Assembly: GCA_020047885.1 (NCBI GenBank)
Contig: JAIFNF010000292.1
Location: 1 to 10,179, forward strand
DNA from: Gammaproteobacteria bacterium
GTDB taxonomy: Bacteria > Pseudomonadota > Gammaproteobacteria > Competibacterales > Competibacteraceae
Reading direction: 5' to 3'
DNA: 10,179 nt
This document shows positions 1 to 7,126 of the stretch, piece by piece. Position 1 is the first letter of the stretch; each line of letters starts with the position of its first letter. The position numbers and the translations under genes were made by a program. The notes under the pieces were generated by a model. The model saw nothing but the letters and a program-made list of their open reading frames with translations. It was not told the DNA's origin and ran no database searches.

Positions 1-759
1 GAAATTGCGGCGCTGTTCCAGATCAAGTCACTGGATGCCGCTGAAATCGCCGGGATTCTTGATCAGGCGCGGGAAGTGCTGGACATTCGCTCAGTTCAGC
101 GCTGGCCGGAACGGGTCAGTAGCAAACTTCTGGATGGCGAACGGGAATCACCGGCCGGATTGCCGCATCATCTGGCCGCAACCCCGGCAGTGGCCAGCCC
201 CCGCACCGGTCGCTCCCAACGTGAACCCGTGGTTGAATCGGCCAGTCAGTACGCCTTCGACGCTTTGACCGGCTTGTTTAACCGCCCGCGTCTGCATGAA
301 CGATTGCGGCAGGAATTGGTGACGGTCAGGGAGCAGCACCAGTCGCTCAGCGTGGCGTTGCTGGATGTGGATGGCTGCGGGAAAATTAATGAAGCCTGTG
401 GTCACAGCGTAGGCGATCAGGTATTGATTGCGCTGGCGCGATTGTTGGGTGGCAACATTCAACGGCAGGATCTGGTCGCCCGGTATGGCAACGATGAATT
501 TGCCCTGGTCTTGCCAACCAGTGGCGCGTCCGGCGCCCGTCACTTGGTCGAGCGGTTACTGACGCTGATTCGCCACTGGGAACCCGCCGTAACGGGTGGG
601 CGAAGCCTGCATGTGACGGTATCGGCAGGACTGGCCACCTATCCCGAGATCGGGGGGGTGGATGACGAGGCCGGTGAGCGGTTGCTGGAAGCCGCCGGGC
701 AGGCCTTGCAATTGGCCAAGGACGCCGGCGGGAATCAACTCATCGCCTATGAGGCCTGA
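1..759 (+). CDS. GGDEF-domain protein, 3' part (5' end outside window)
   Basis: The frame is open from base 1 to the TGA at 757-759, giving 252 residues; the start lies upstream of the window. The last ~165 residues are a GGDEF domain: the entry motif DALTGLFNRPRL, the metal/substrate strand LLDVDGCGKINEACGHSVGD, and the signature RYGNDEF at 481-501. Such domains make cyclic di-GMP from two GTP in the cytoplasm. Here the signature is GNDEF instead of GGDEF, with Asn at the second Gly. The usual RxxD inhibitory site before it is not intact (QRQD, with Arg shifted by one residue). Activity is therefore uncertain, and it could act as a GTP or c-di-GMP sensor. The first ~60 visible residues (EIAALFQIKSLDAAEIAGIL and onwards) are helical and could be the tail of an HDOD or other regulatory domain; a Pro/Arg-rich linker follows. 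It converges on rarD with only 27 bases between the stops. Confidence 0.9.
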   Translation, partial: EIAALFQIKSLDAAEIAGILDQAREVLDIRSVQRWPERVSSKLLDGERESPAGLPHHLAATPAVASPRTGRSQREPVVESASQYAFDALTGLFNRPRLHERLRQELVTVREQHQSLSVALLDVDGCGKINEACGHSVGDQVLIALARLLGGNIQRQDLVARYGNDEFALVLPTSGASGARHLVERLLTLIRHWEPAVTGGRSLHVTVSAGLATYPEIGGVDDEAGERLLEAAGQALQLAKDAGGNQLIAYEA

Positions 760-786
760 GTGGCCGAAGGTCAGCGCAATCAGTGG

Positions 787-1698
787 TTACAGAGCTTTCT
801 GAAGGGTACGGTGACCCTGCCAGGCATCGGCGCTGTACAGCGCCAGCGCCAGCCAGATGCCAGTGAATGCGGCCAGATGAATGGCGGTGAATGGCTCCCG
901 ATAAACCGTGACCGCCAGCAGAAATTGCAAAGTCGGCGTCAGGTACTGGATCAGCCCCACCGTGGACAACCGCAGGCGCTGCGTAGCCAGTAGAAACATC
1001 AGCAACGGGAAAACCGTGATCGGACCAGCGGCCAGCAGCAGTGTGTCGGTGATGCCATTCACGGCACCTAGCGCGCCGCCGCCCGCCGCTACGAGGTAGA
1101 GCAAGGCAATCGGCGCAATCAGCACTGTTTCCACACATAAGCCCATCGTCGGGGGATGACCGGCTTTCTTGCGCAACAGGCCATAACTGCCGAAACTGAA
1201 GGCCAGTGTCAGGGAAATCCACGGGAAGACCCCGTGACCGATGACCAGCACCAGGACGCCGCCTGCCGCGATCAGCACCGCCAGTAATTGACGCCGGTTC
1301 AACCGTTCGCCCAGGAACAGCCTCCCCAGCAGGACGTTAACCAGAGGATTAATGTAGTAGCCGAGGCTGGCTTCCAGAATGCGACCCTGTTGTACTGCCC
1401 AGATGTACAGCAGCCAATTGCTGGACAGCAGGAGCGTGGTGAGCAGATAGAAGCCGAGGCGGCGCGGGTTGCGAAATTCCGCACGCAGGGCTCCCCCTTG
1501 TTGTTGCGCCAGAATGATGCCCAAGAGCACCACGGCTGACCCGAGGATCCGATGCGCCAGCACTTCCAGCGCCGGCACATGCTGGAGCATTTTAAAGTAA
1601 ATGGGGAACAGCCCCCAGAAGCTGAAACAACCGAGCGCACTCAACAGACCGGCGAACGCCCGGTCTGCCGCCGGGCGCGGAGAAAGCTTGGAAATCAT
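787..1698 (-). CDS. rarD: RarD-type EamA-family transporter
   Basis: 303 residues, close to the ~295-300 of the RarD family in the drug/metabolite transporter superfamily. The protein is almost entirely hydrophobic, with about ten predicted transmembrane segments arranged as two EamA-like halves. Family-like stretches include FSFWGLFPIYFKML near the N-terminus, AHRILGSAVVLLGI, SSNWLLYIWAVQQGRILEAS, LGYYINPLVNVLLG and, near the C-terminus, LIQYLTPTLQFLLAV. RarD proteins are inner-membrane permeases named from a chloramphenicol-sensitivity locus; the natural substrate is not settled. ATG at 1696-1698 is the first start after an in-frame TGA (1708-1710), but no clear Shine-Dalgarno precedes it. 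The gene stands alone, divergent from the DUF2845 gene and convergent with the GGDEF gene. Family assignment is strong; substrate is unknown. Confidence 0.93.
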   Translation of the reverse strand: MISKLSPRPAADRAFAGLLSALGCFSFWGLFPIYFKMLQHVPALEVLAHRILGSAVVLLGIILAQQQGGALRAEFRNPRRLGFYLLTTLLLSSNWLLYIWAVQQGRILEASLGYYINPLVNVLLGRLFLGERLNRRQLLAVLIAAGGVLVLVIGHGVFPWISLTLAFSFGSYGLLRKKAGHPPTMGLCVETVLIAPIALLYLVAAGGGALGAVNGITDTLLLAAGPITVFPLLMFLLATQRLRLSTVGLIQYLTPTLQFLLAVTVYREPFTAIHLAAFTGIWLALALYSADAWQGHRTLQKAL

Positions 1699-1774
1699 AG
1701 TGATAGTTCACGGTGGGGTTGAAAATCAATGATCATCAGAACGAATGTGATTCAACGGGTGCAAAATTCACGGT

Positions 1775-1781
1775 GAGGAGG
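1775..1781 (+). promoter_or_regulatory. Shine-Dalgarno deciding the DUF2845 start
   Basis: GAGGAGG lies six bases before the ATG at 1788. It supports that start over the upstream in-frame GTG at 1713. Confidence 0.75.
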
Positions 1782-1787
1782 TACTTC

Positions 1788-2171
1788 ATGCACAGGCGGC
1801 AAAAGGGGATGCTCATAGCAGCGCTGGTCGGCCTGAGCCTGACGACGGCGAACGCCGACAGTATGCGCTGTGGCAGTTATCTGGTGAACACCGGCGATTC
1901 GCAGTCGCGGGTGCTGGAATTATGTGGCGAGCCGCAACGCGCCTGGCAGGACGGCTTTATCGAAGAAATAGAGCGGCGTAATGAGGGCTATTACGATCCT
2001 TCTACCGCGCCAAGACCTTATCCCAATGCCCCGGGCGGTTACGAACGGGAAGTTCGCCGGGTTATTCCGGTCTATAAATGGACCTATAACCTGGGACGGG
2101 GGACGTTTTTGCAAATTCTGGTATTTCATAGCGATACGCTGGTCGGGATCAGCAACGGGCCGCGTCAATAG
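1788..2171 (+). CDS. DUF2845 family exported small protein
   Basis: 127 residues. The ATG at 1788 is chosen because GAGGAGG at 1775-1781 sits six bases upstream; a longer in-frame ORF from GTG 1713 exists but lacks this support. The N-terminus is a classic signal peptide: HRRQK, then a hydrophobic core MLIAALVGLSLTTANA, with likely cleavage after Ala23. The mature part is thus periplasmic, or outside the inner membrane. It starts with Cys28 in MRCGSYLVNTGD and has Cys46 in VLELCGEP; these two Cys and the G-D-S...CGEP pattern are typical of DUF2845, and they could form a disulfide. The C-terminal half has a Tyr/Pro-rich middle and ends YKWTYNLGRGTFLQILVF..., again family-like. Function is unknown. 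A gap of 142 bases separates it from the ETF-QO gene. Confidence 0.85.
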   Translation: MHRRQKGMLIAALVGLSLTTANADSMRCGSYLVNTGDSQSRVLELCGEPQRAWQDGFIEEIERRNEGYYDPSTAPRPYPNAPGGYEREVRRVIPVYKWTYNLGRGTFLQILVFHSDTLVGISNGPRQ

Positions 2172-2222
2172 CCCTGAGCCATACCGCCCAAGCACTGACC
2201 CTCCTTATCCACGGGTGGGAAT

Positions 2223-2231
2223 TGCTACAAT
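2223..2231 (+). promoter_or_regulatory. Possible extended -10 promoter for the ETF-QO gene
   Basis: TGCTACAAT at 2223-2231 matches the extended -10 pattern TGnTATAAT with one change in the hexamer. The upstream region at -35 (around 2203-2210, CCTTATCC) does not match well, as is common for extended -10 promoters. The leader to the GTG at 2314 would be about 75 bases. This is inferred from sequence only. Confidence 0.35.
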
Positions 2232-2313
2232 CCAAAAAACTGCGGGAACTGCACATCCCAGCCGGATTTCCCGCCCATGACAACCCATAAAGCAATGCTG
2301 TAAGGAGTGACCG

Positions 2314-3945
2314 GTGGAACGTGAAAGTATGGAATATGATGTCGTGATCGTTGGCGCTGGCCCCTCCGGGCTATCGGCGGCCATCCGTATTAAGCAACTG
2401 GCGGCGGACAAGGGGCAGGACGTCAGCGTTTGCGTGATTGAGAAAGGCTCGGAAGTCGGCGCACACATTCTGTCCGGTGCCGTCATCGAAACCCGCGCCT
2501 TGAACGAACTGATCCCGGACTGGAAAGAGCGGGGTGCCCCTCTGCACACACCGGCTCAGGACGACCATTTTCTGCTGCTGACCCGCGAAACGTCGTACAA
2601 ACTGCCGACGCCGCCGCAGATGCACAATCACGGCAACTACATCATCAGCCTGGGCAATCTGTGCCGCTGGCTGGCGACGCAGGCCGAAGAACTGGGGGTG
2701 GAGATTTACCCCGGTTTCGCCGCCGCCGAAGTGCTGTATGACGATGATGGCGTCGTGGTCGGCGTCGCGACCGGCGATATGGGCGTAGATCGGCAGGGCG
2801 AGCCGACCGAGCAGTTTGCACCGGGCATGGAACTGCGGGCGCGCTATACCCTGTTCGCGGAAGGCTGTCGCGGTTCGTTGACCAAGACCCTGTTCGAGCG
2901 TTTCAAGCTGCGCGAGGGCGTGGACCCGCAGACCTATGGCATCGGTATCAAGGAATTGTGGGAAGTCGATCCGGCACAGCATCAGCCCGGCAAAATTGTC
3001 CACACCGTCGGCTGGCCGCTGGACGCCAGCACTTATGGCGGTTCCTTCCTCTATCATCTGGAAAATCATCAGGTCGCGGTCGGCTTTGTGGTCGGCCTCG
3101 GTTATGAAAATCCGCACCTGTCGCCGTTTGAGGAATTCCAGCGCTTCAAGACCCATCCCGACATTCGCCCCACGTTCGAAGGGGGTCGGCGCATTGCTTA
3201 CGGCGCACGTGCTATTTCCGCCGGCGGCATCCAGTCGATTCCCAAGTTGACCTTCCCGGGTGGCCTGCTGATCGGCGATACCGCCGGTTTCCTCAACGCG
3301 CCCAAGATCAAAGGGACGCATACCGCAATGAAGTCCGGCATTGTGGCGGCTGACGCGGTGTTCGCCGCGCTCACCGGGGAGCAGCCTACGGAAGTGACCG
3401 CCTATCCTGAACAGTTGCGGCAAAGCTGGCTGTGGGAGGAACTCTATCAGGTTCGCAATATCAAGCCGTCCTTCCGCTGGGGATTGTGGATCGCCATGGC
3501 CTATTCGGCGCTGGATACCTACCTGTTCCGGGGCAAAGCGCCGTGGACGCTGCATCATCACCCGGATCATGCGAAGCTGAAGAAGGCCAGTGAATGCCCG
3601 AAGATCGAGTATCCCAAGCCCGATGGCCAAGTCAGCTTTGATCGGCTGTCCTCGGTGTTCATTTCCAACACCAATCATGAAGAAGACCAGCCCTGCCATC
3701 TGACGCTGAAAGATGCGACGGTGCCGGTCCGGATCAATCTGGCGCTGTATGACGCGCCGGAACAGCGCTACTGCCCGGCAGGGGTGTATGAGATTGTGCG
3801 GGACAGCGACGGGAACCACCCGCGTCTACAGATCAACGCCCAGAACTGCGTTCACTGCAAGACCTGCGATATCAAGGACCCGACCCAGAACATCCACTGG
3901 GTCACTCCTCAAGGCGGCGGCGGACCGAATTATCCGAATATGTAA
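2314..3945 (+). CDS. etfD: Electron transfer flavoprotein-ubiquinone oxidoreductase (ETF-QO)
   Basis: 543 residues, full length for a bacterial ETF-QO (eukaryotic ETFDH, FixC-related). The enzyme takes electrons from reduced ETF, produced by acyl-CoA and other dehydrogenases, and passes them through FAD and a 4Fe-4S cluster to ubiquinone at the inner membrane. Visible evidence: the N-terminal FAD dinucleotide fold [15 protein letters not shown] with G14, G16 and G19; the FAD-site stretch [20 protein letters not shown] in the middle; and the four cluster ligands Cys487 (RYCPAGVYE), Cys512, Cys515 and Cys518 ([17 protein letters not shown]). Their 25-3-3 spacing equals that of the mammalian enzyme. 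The start is GTG at 2314, with AAGGAG at 2302-2307 six bases upstream; the ATG at 2329 is a weaker alternative. No etfAB genes are in the window. Confidence 0.97.
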   Translation: MERESMEYDVVIVGAGPSGLSAAIRIKQLAADKGQDVSVCVIEKGSEVGAHILSGAVIETRALNELIPDWKERGAPLHTPAQDDHFLLLTRETSYKLPTPPQMHNHGNYIISLGNLCRWLATQAEELGVEIYPGFAAAEVLYDDDGVVVGVATGDMGVDRQGEPTEQFAPGMELRARYTLFAEGCRGSLTKTLFERFKLREGVDPQTYGIGIKELWEVDPAQHQPGKIVHTVGWPLDASTYGGSFLYHLENHQVAVGFVVGLGYENPHLSPFEEFQRFKTHPDIRPTFEGGRRIAYGARAISAGGIQSIPKLTFPGGLLIGDTAGFLNAPKIKGTHTAMKSGIVAADAVFAALTGEQPTEVTAYPEQLRQSWLWEELYQVRNIKPSFRWGLWIAMAYSALDTYLFRGKAPWTLHHHPDHAKLKKASECPKIEYPKPDGQVSFDRLSSVFISNTNHEEDQPCHLTLKDATVPVRINLALYDAPEQRYCPAGVYEIVRDSDGNHPRLQINAQNCVHCKTCDIKDPTQNIHWVTPQGGGGPNYPNM

Positions 3946-3966
3946 GTAGCCTGCACCGTCAACTAA

Positions 3967-3989
3967 AACGCCGACACTGGGTCGGCGTT
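3967..3989. terminator. Bidirectional Rho-independent terminator
   Basis: AACGCCGAC (3967-3975), loop ACTGG, then GTCGGCGTT (3981-3989) form a perfect 9-bp stem. It lies 21 bases after the ETF-QO stop and 16 bases beyond the stop of the convergent DUF2189 gene. On the minus strand the stem runs into a TTTTAGTT tail; on the plus strand the tail is the weaker GGTCTTT. It probably serves both genes. Confidence 0.8.
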
Positions 3990-4005
3990 GGTCTTTCCAG
4001 GAGGT

Positions 4006-4806
4006 TCACAGTGGTTGCTGTTCGAGTTCGCTGTCCTCAACCAGGCTCCGGTAGGCGTGCCAAGTCGCATGACCAATCAGCGGTAGCGCAATCGCCAGTC
4101 CCAGATAAAACGTCATCAGTCCAATGCCGGTGAAGATCACGATCAGCGCGGCCCACAGCGCCATCGGTCCCGGATTGGCACGAACTGTAGCGATACTGGT
4201 CAGGATGGCGGTGATGAAATCAGTCTTGCGGTCCAGCATCATCGGGATGGACACCACGCTAACGGTGAACACTGCCGCCGCAATCGCTGCGCCGGTGATG
4301 ACAAATACCAACAGGAACGTCAGTCCGCTGCCGGAGAAGAAGAGTTGCGCTGCCACCGCATCCAGATTCAACTCGCGCCCACCGACCATCACTGCGAAGA
4401 TCACCGCCGCCAGTCGTACCCAGACAATCATCAACAGGCCCAGCGCCAGGCTGAACAGGGCGATGGACAGCGGGTTATGGCGCCAAGCGGTCAGCGCATG
4501 GCCCAGGGACACCGGTTCCCCCGCTTCCAGCCGCCGACTGATGTCATACAGGCCCATCGCCAGAAACGGGCCTACCAACAGGAAACCACTGGTCAAAGCC
4601 AGCACAAAGTGGAATCGGGCTTCCGTCATGTAGACCAGCAGGTAGCCCATGACCGCAAACAGCAAGCCATACGCAACGCTGGCGGATGGCGCTCGCCACA
4701 TATCTTTCCAGCCGGCTCCCAGCCATTCCCAGGGTTGATCCATCGAGATCAGCCGCACCTTGGGGGTGGTCTGCGTGTTTTCAATTACGGGAATTGTCGT
4801 CACCAT
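4006..4806 (-). CDS. DUF2189 family integral membrane protein
   Basis: 266 residues from the ATG at 4804-4806. This start is chosen because AGGGAG (plus-strand 4815-4820) lies eight bases away; an ATG two codons upstream (4812) has only two bases of spacing, and ATG 4842 has no support. A soluble N-terminal ~40 residues (ending around the [18 protein letters not shown] segment) is followed by about six hydrophobic segments, including [37 protein letters not shown] and [20 protein letters not shown], and a charged tail ending EQQPL. The segment [19 protein letters not shown] and the late SIPMMLDRK...A..TS are typical of DUF2189, a family of bacterial inner-membrane proteins of unknown function. 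It shares the terminator with the ETF-QO gene, tail to tail. No catalytic residues are evident. Confidence 0.87.
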   Translation of the reverse strand: MVTTIPVIENTQTTPKVRLISMDQPWEWLGAGWKDMWRAPSASVAYGLLFAVMGYLLVYMTEARFHFVLALTSGFLLVGPFLAMGLYDISRRLEAGEPVSLGHALTAWRHNPLSIALFSLALGLLMIVWVRLAAVIFAVMVGGRELNLDAVAAQLFFSGSGLTFLLVFVITGAAIAAAVFTVSVVSIPMMLDRKTDFITAILTSIATVRANPGPMALWAALIVIFTGIGLMTFYLGLAIALPLIGHATWHAYRSLVEDSELEQQPL

Positions 4807-4940
4807 CGTCATTTCTCCCTCACCGTGTGGAAAGCAGATCATCGGGTTGAAACAGTAGACTTGGAAAAATCCGCGTAATCCTGAGTACTACGCCTGGTTT
4901 TTCCGGCATTGAATAAGATGACCTTGCCCACGCGAAAGAG

Positions 4941-4976
4941 TTGCAAAGGTTTTGTAAAATATTTGCAGAAGTTTTG
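4941..4976. repeat. Imperfect direct repeat, 22-bp period
   Basis: TTGCAAAGGTTTTG (4941-4954) and TTGCAGAAGTTTTG (4963-4976) match at 12 of 14 positions and are offset by 22 bases, about two helical turns. They lie upstream of the DUF2189 gene (minus) in an AT-rich patch. They could be paired protein-binding sites, but might be chance. Confidence 0.35.
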
Positions 4977-4984
4977 AAGAAGAT

Positions 4985-5045
4985 TCCCCTCCTTGGCCAA
5001 GGAGGGGTGGCGCGAAGCGACGGGGTGGTTCGGGAGGTCGGCGAT
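4985..5045. repeat. Interspersed palindromic repeat, copy 1 (REP-like)
   Basis: The repeat begins with a perfect 22-bp palindrome (4986-5007), arms CCCCTCCTTGG and CCAAGGAGGGG. A small CGC-GAA-GCG hairpin (5011-5019) follows, then ACGGGGTGGTTCG and a tail ending GGCGAT. It abuts the stop codon of the glycogen synthase gene (5046-5048). A second copy in the same orientation is at 9241-9300. Extragenic position, about 60 bp and two hairpins are features of REP-type elements. On the minus strand the large stem is followed by AATCTTCTTC, so it might help end glgA transcription, but there is no clean U-run. Confidence 0.8.
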
Positions 5046-6293
5046 CTATTGCGCGCCGCCACTGCGTTGGGAACGTAACCGGCGATAGAGATCATAGGTT
5101 TGCTGGGCGATGCTGCGCCAACTGTAGTGCCGTTCTACCCGTTCGCGACCCGCCAGCGCCATGCGCTTGCAGAGATCCGGGTCGTTGGCAATGCGGTTAA
5201 TGGCGTCGGCCATCCCCCGCTCAAACCGGGCGGGTGAGATCGGATCATGCGGCAATTCATCCGACAGATGCGGATCCACCAGAAAGCCGGTTTCGCTATC
5301 GACCACCACCTCGTTAATACCCCCCACTGCGCTCCCCACCACCGGGGTGCCGCAGGCCATGGCTTCCAGATTGATAATGCCGAAGGGTTCGTAAATAGAT
5401 GGACAGCAGAAAATCATCGCGTGTGAATACAGGGCGATGGTCTCCTGGCGCGGCAGCATCTTGGGAATCCAGACAATGCCGGTTCGCTGACTTTGCAATT
5501 CCCGGACGATGTCCTCGATTTCGCGCTGCATGGCCAGTGTGTCGGCGTCGCCAGCGCACAGGACGACTTGCAGCTTGGGATCGATATGGGGAATGGCTTG
5601 CAGCAGATAGTACAGCCCCTTTTGCCGGGTGATACGCCCGACAAACAGCACATAGGGGCGGCTGGGATCGACACCATGCTTAACCAGCACTTCCGGCGCT
5701 TCTATGGGTTGATATTCCTCGGTATCGATCCCGTTGGGGATGACCACCACTTTGGTCGGATCGACATCGAACAGCCGCAGGATGTCATCGCGGGTGCTGC
5801 GCGAGACGGCAATGATGGAATCCGCGGTTTCCAGGGCGCTTTTCTCGATCCAGCGGGACAGGTCGTAGCCGTGGCCGAGTTGATCACGCTTCCATGGTCG
5901 CAACGGCTCCAGCGAGTGAACGGTAATCACCAGCGGGATGTTGTAGAGAATCTTGGCAAGGATGCCGCTGAAATGGGCGTACCAGGTGTGGCAATGGATG
6001 ATTTCCGCGTTGCCACCTTCGAGTTCATCGCCGACGCCTTGGCCAACAAAGGCCAGGCAGGTACTCAGCGCTTTAAGCGGGGAGACGAAGGATTGCGGAC
6101 AACCAGCGAAATGCGTGGTGTCCATTTTGACGCCGCGCACATGCAACTGTCCTTCGTCCAGGTGCTGATCGTGGAAACTACGCACCTCAACCGAAGTCAA
6201 TTTCGCCAGTTCGCGGGACAGGTATTCGACGTGAACACCAGCACCGCCATAGACATACGGTGGGTACTCATTGGTAGTCAGCAGGACGCGCAT
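5046..6293 (-). CDS. glgA: Glycogen synthase, GT4 (Corynebacterium-type GlgA)
   Basis: 415 residues with the GT-B fold of glycosyltransferase family 4. It most resembles the Corynebacterium/actinobacterial-type glycogen synthase, which is shorter than the ~477-residue E. coli GT5 enzyme. It would extend alpha-1,4-glucan from a nucleotide-glucose donor in the cytoplasm. Visible evidence: RVLLTTNEYPPYVYGGAGVHV at the N-terminus with the loop G16-G17-A18; IIHCHTWYAHFSGILAK; VITVHSLEPLRPWK; PNGIDTEEY; the donor-site pair R220 and K225 in VGRITRQKG; and the EX7E motif E302-E310 in EPFGIINLEAMACGTPVV. The start is ATG 6291-6293, with AGGGAG about ten bases upstream; the reading frame continues upstream without family sequence. 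It is not flanked by other glg genes here. A related GT4 enzyme making maltose-1-phosphate (GlgM-like) cannot be excluded. Confidence 0.92.
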   Translation of the reverse strand: MRVLLTTNEYPPYVYGGAGVHVEYLSRELAKLTSVEVRSFHDQHLDEGQLHVRGVKMDTTHFAGCPQSFVSPLKALSTCLAFVGQGVGDELEGGNAEIIHCHTWYAHFSGILAKILYNIPLVITVHSLEPLRPWKRDQLGHGYDLSRWIEKSALETADSIIAVSRSTRDDILRLFDVDPTKVVVIPNGIDTEEYQPIEAPEVLVKHGVDPSRPYVLFVGRITRQKGLYYLLQAIPHIDPKLQVVLCAGDADTLAMQREIEDIVRELQSQRTGIVWIPKMLPRQETIALYSHAMIFCCPSIYEPFGIINLEAMACGTPVVGSAVGGINEVVVDSETGFLVDPHLSDELPHDPISPARFERGMADAINRIANDPDLCKRMALAGRERVERHYSWRSIAQQTYDLYRRLRSQRSGGAQ

Positions 6294-6350
6294 GATTCTT
6301 ATTCTCCCTTGGGGCCGGGCAGGTGGCAATGCAGGTGAAAGAAGTCGGGC

Positions 6351-6379
6351 ATTATCCAAGCAAAGCCGGGTTTTTGAAA
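6351..6379 (-). promoter_or_regulatory. Possible sigma-70 promoter for glgA
   Basis: Read on the minus strand, GATAAT (plus 6351-6356) matches the -10 consensus at five of six bases. TTTCAA (plus 6374-6379) lies 17 bases upstream as a poor -35. The leader to the ATG would be about 50 bases. This is a weak, sequence-only call. Confidence 0.3.
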
Positions 6380-6467
6380 GGGTAGAACCGGTGCGGCGGG
6401 GCGTGAAGGGCGATAGCAAAATGGAGTACGCTTATCCTCATTCACCCTTTTCATTCAGGAATCTCTC

Positions 6468-6923
6468 ATGTCTCAGGCACCGCTGATTCAGGAACTCAAC
6501 GACTACCTCAACCACTATGTCCCACTGTTTCAGGCCATGCAGGCGCGGATCGACGATCACGATGGAGGATTGCGCATTACCGCGCCGCTAGAGCCGAATA
6601 TCAATGACAAGGGGATTGCGTTTGGTGGATCGATGGCGGCGCTGGCGGCGCTGACCGGCTGGGCGCTGACCCGAATGACCCTCAGCGAGCATGGCGAAAC
6701 CGGCGAGATTGTGATTACCGAGGCGACCCAGAAATTCCTGCGCCCGGTGCGGGAAGAGATTGTGACCGAGTGCATTCGACCCGATCCCGCTGAGGTGGAA
6801 CGTTTTATCCAGCACTATCGCCACCGCCGCAAAGCCCGCTGGACGGTGCAGGTGGTCATTCGCGCGGGCGGCGAACCGGCGATGACCTTTACCGGGCAAT
6901 ATGGGGTGTTCCGCGCCGAGTAA
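6468..6923 (+). CDS. YiiD C-terminal-type hotdog thioesterase
   Basis: 151 residues, the size of a single hotdog domain. It resembles the stand-alone form of the C-terminal thioesterase-like domain of E. coli YiiD. Family-like segments are the N-terminal helix LIQELNDYLNHYVPLFQAM; LEPNINDKGIAFGGSMAALA (N46 and G53-G54-S55, at the start of the long central hotdog helix); and the strand regions TEATQKFLRPV and WTVQVVIR...MTFTGQYGVF. Such proteins are cytoplasmic and probably hydrolyse an acyl-CoA or acyl-ACP thioester; the substrate is not established. The start is ATG 6468 with AGGA at 6457-6460, seven bases upstream. It is divergent from glgA with 174 bases between, and its own promoter is not obvious. 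No strong terminator follows. Confidence 0.85.
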   Translation: MSQAPLIQELNDYLNHYVPLFQAMQARIDDHDGGLRITAPLEPNINDKGIAFGGSMAALAALTGWALTRMTLSEHGETGEIVITEATQKFLRPVREEIVTECIRPDPAEVERFIQHYRHRRKARWTVQVVIRAGGEPAMTFTGQYGVFRAE

Positions 6924-7109
6924 GGCAATTTGCCCTATTGCAACCGGTAGTCAGGCGATCTTGCCGATGATGACGGGTTGGATGGGCATCTTGAAGAACC
7001 TTATGGGGTGTAGTAGTCTAATTTGCATCACGTCGGCGGGCGCGAAAGTGGTTGCCGCAGGGGCAATAACCGCCTGAAAGCTGGCTGATATCGCCATGCA
7101 GGTATCGGA
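6924..7109. other. Non-coding gap with an inverted repeat
   Basis: No gene is supported here. A minus-strand frame of 89 codons (7018-7287) overlaps the PBECR2-like gene and has no recognisable domain. GGGGTGTAGT at 7005-7014 is exactly inverted at 7109-7118 (ACTACACCCC), and CGTCGGCGGG at 7031-7040 is exactly inverted at 7117-7126. The right-hand arms overlap and include the stop codon of the PBECR2-like gene. Confidence 0.5.
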
Positions 7110-7126
7110 CTACACCCCCGCCGACG
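7005..7126. repeat. Two interleaved inverted repeats
   Basis: Arm pairs are 7005-7014 with 7109-7118, and 7031-7040 with 7117-7126, each 10 of 10 matched. The right arms share two bases, so only one stem can form fully at a time. Beyond the first arm pair, both ends also share TGCAT at about the same distance inward, like degenerate terminal inverted repeats of a ~114-bp element. No target duplication is seen. Confidence 0.4.

Larger units (their letters stand above)
4843..5045. other. Intergenic region between the DUF2189 and glycogen synthase genes
   Basis: No convincing gene lies here. The region holds an AT-rich patch at about 4935-4985, unlike the GC-rich surroundings, followed by repeat copy 1. 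A 91-codon minus-strand frame crosses it, but it reads through the repeat and into the end of glgA, and its residue composition is not protein-like. The promoter of the DUF2189 gene should be here, but no clear -35/-10 pair stands out. Confidence 0.6.

Noticed and set aside
2213..2276. Inverted arms GGGTGGGAA and TTCCCGCCC before the ETF-QO gene
   Set aside because: The pairing is 9 bp with one G-U and a 46-base loop, and the left arm would be upstream of the candidate transcription start. It is probably chance in GC-rich sequence.
2371..3819. Long antisense open frame (482 codons) opposite the ETF-QO gene
   Set aside because: The ETF-QO frame has complete domain and cluster-ligand evidence. 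The antisense frame has no ribosome binding site and no recognisable domain, and open antisense frames are common in GC-rich genes.
3967..3989. Palindrome considered as an operator or REP element
   Set aside because: Its placement between two convergent stops, the 9-bp stem with a short loop, and the T-rich tail on the minus strand fit a terminator better; it shares no sequence with the two REP-like repeats.
4820..5095. Minus-strand 91-codon frame across the DUF2189-glgA gap
   Set aside because: It translates the repeat and part of glgA out of frame; the residue composition is not protein-like and it overlaps the glgA stop.
5493..6338. Plus-strand open frame of 281 codons opposite glgA
   Set aside because: It lies within a well-supported GT4 gene and shows no domain or start signal of its own.
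6924..6934. Possible terminator GGCAATTTGCC after the thioesterase gene
   Set aside because: Only a 4-bp stem with a 3-base loop and no T-run, so too weak to call.
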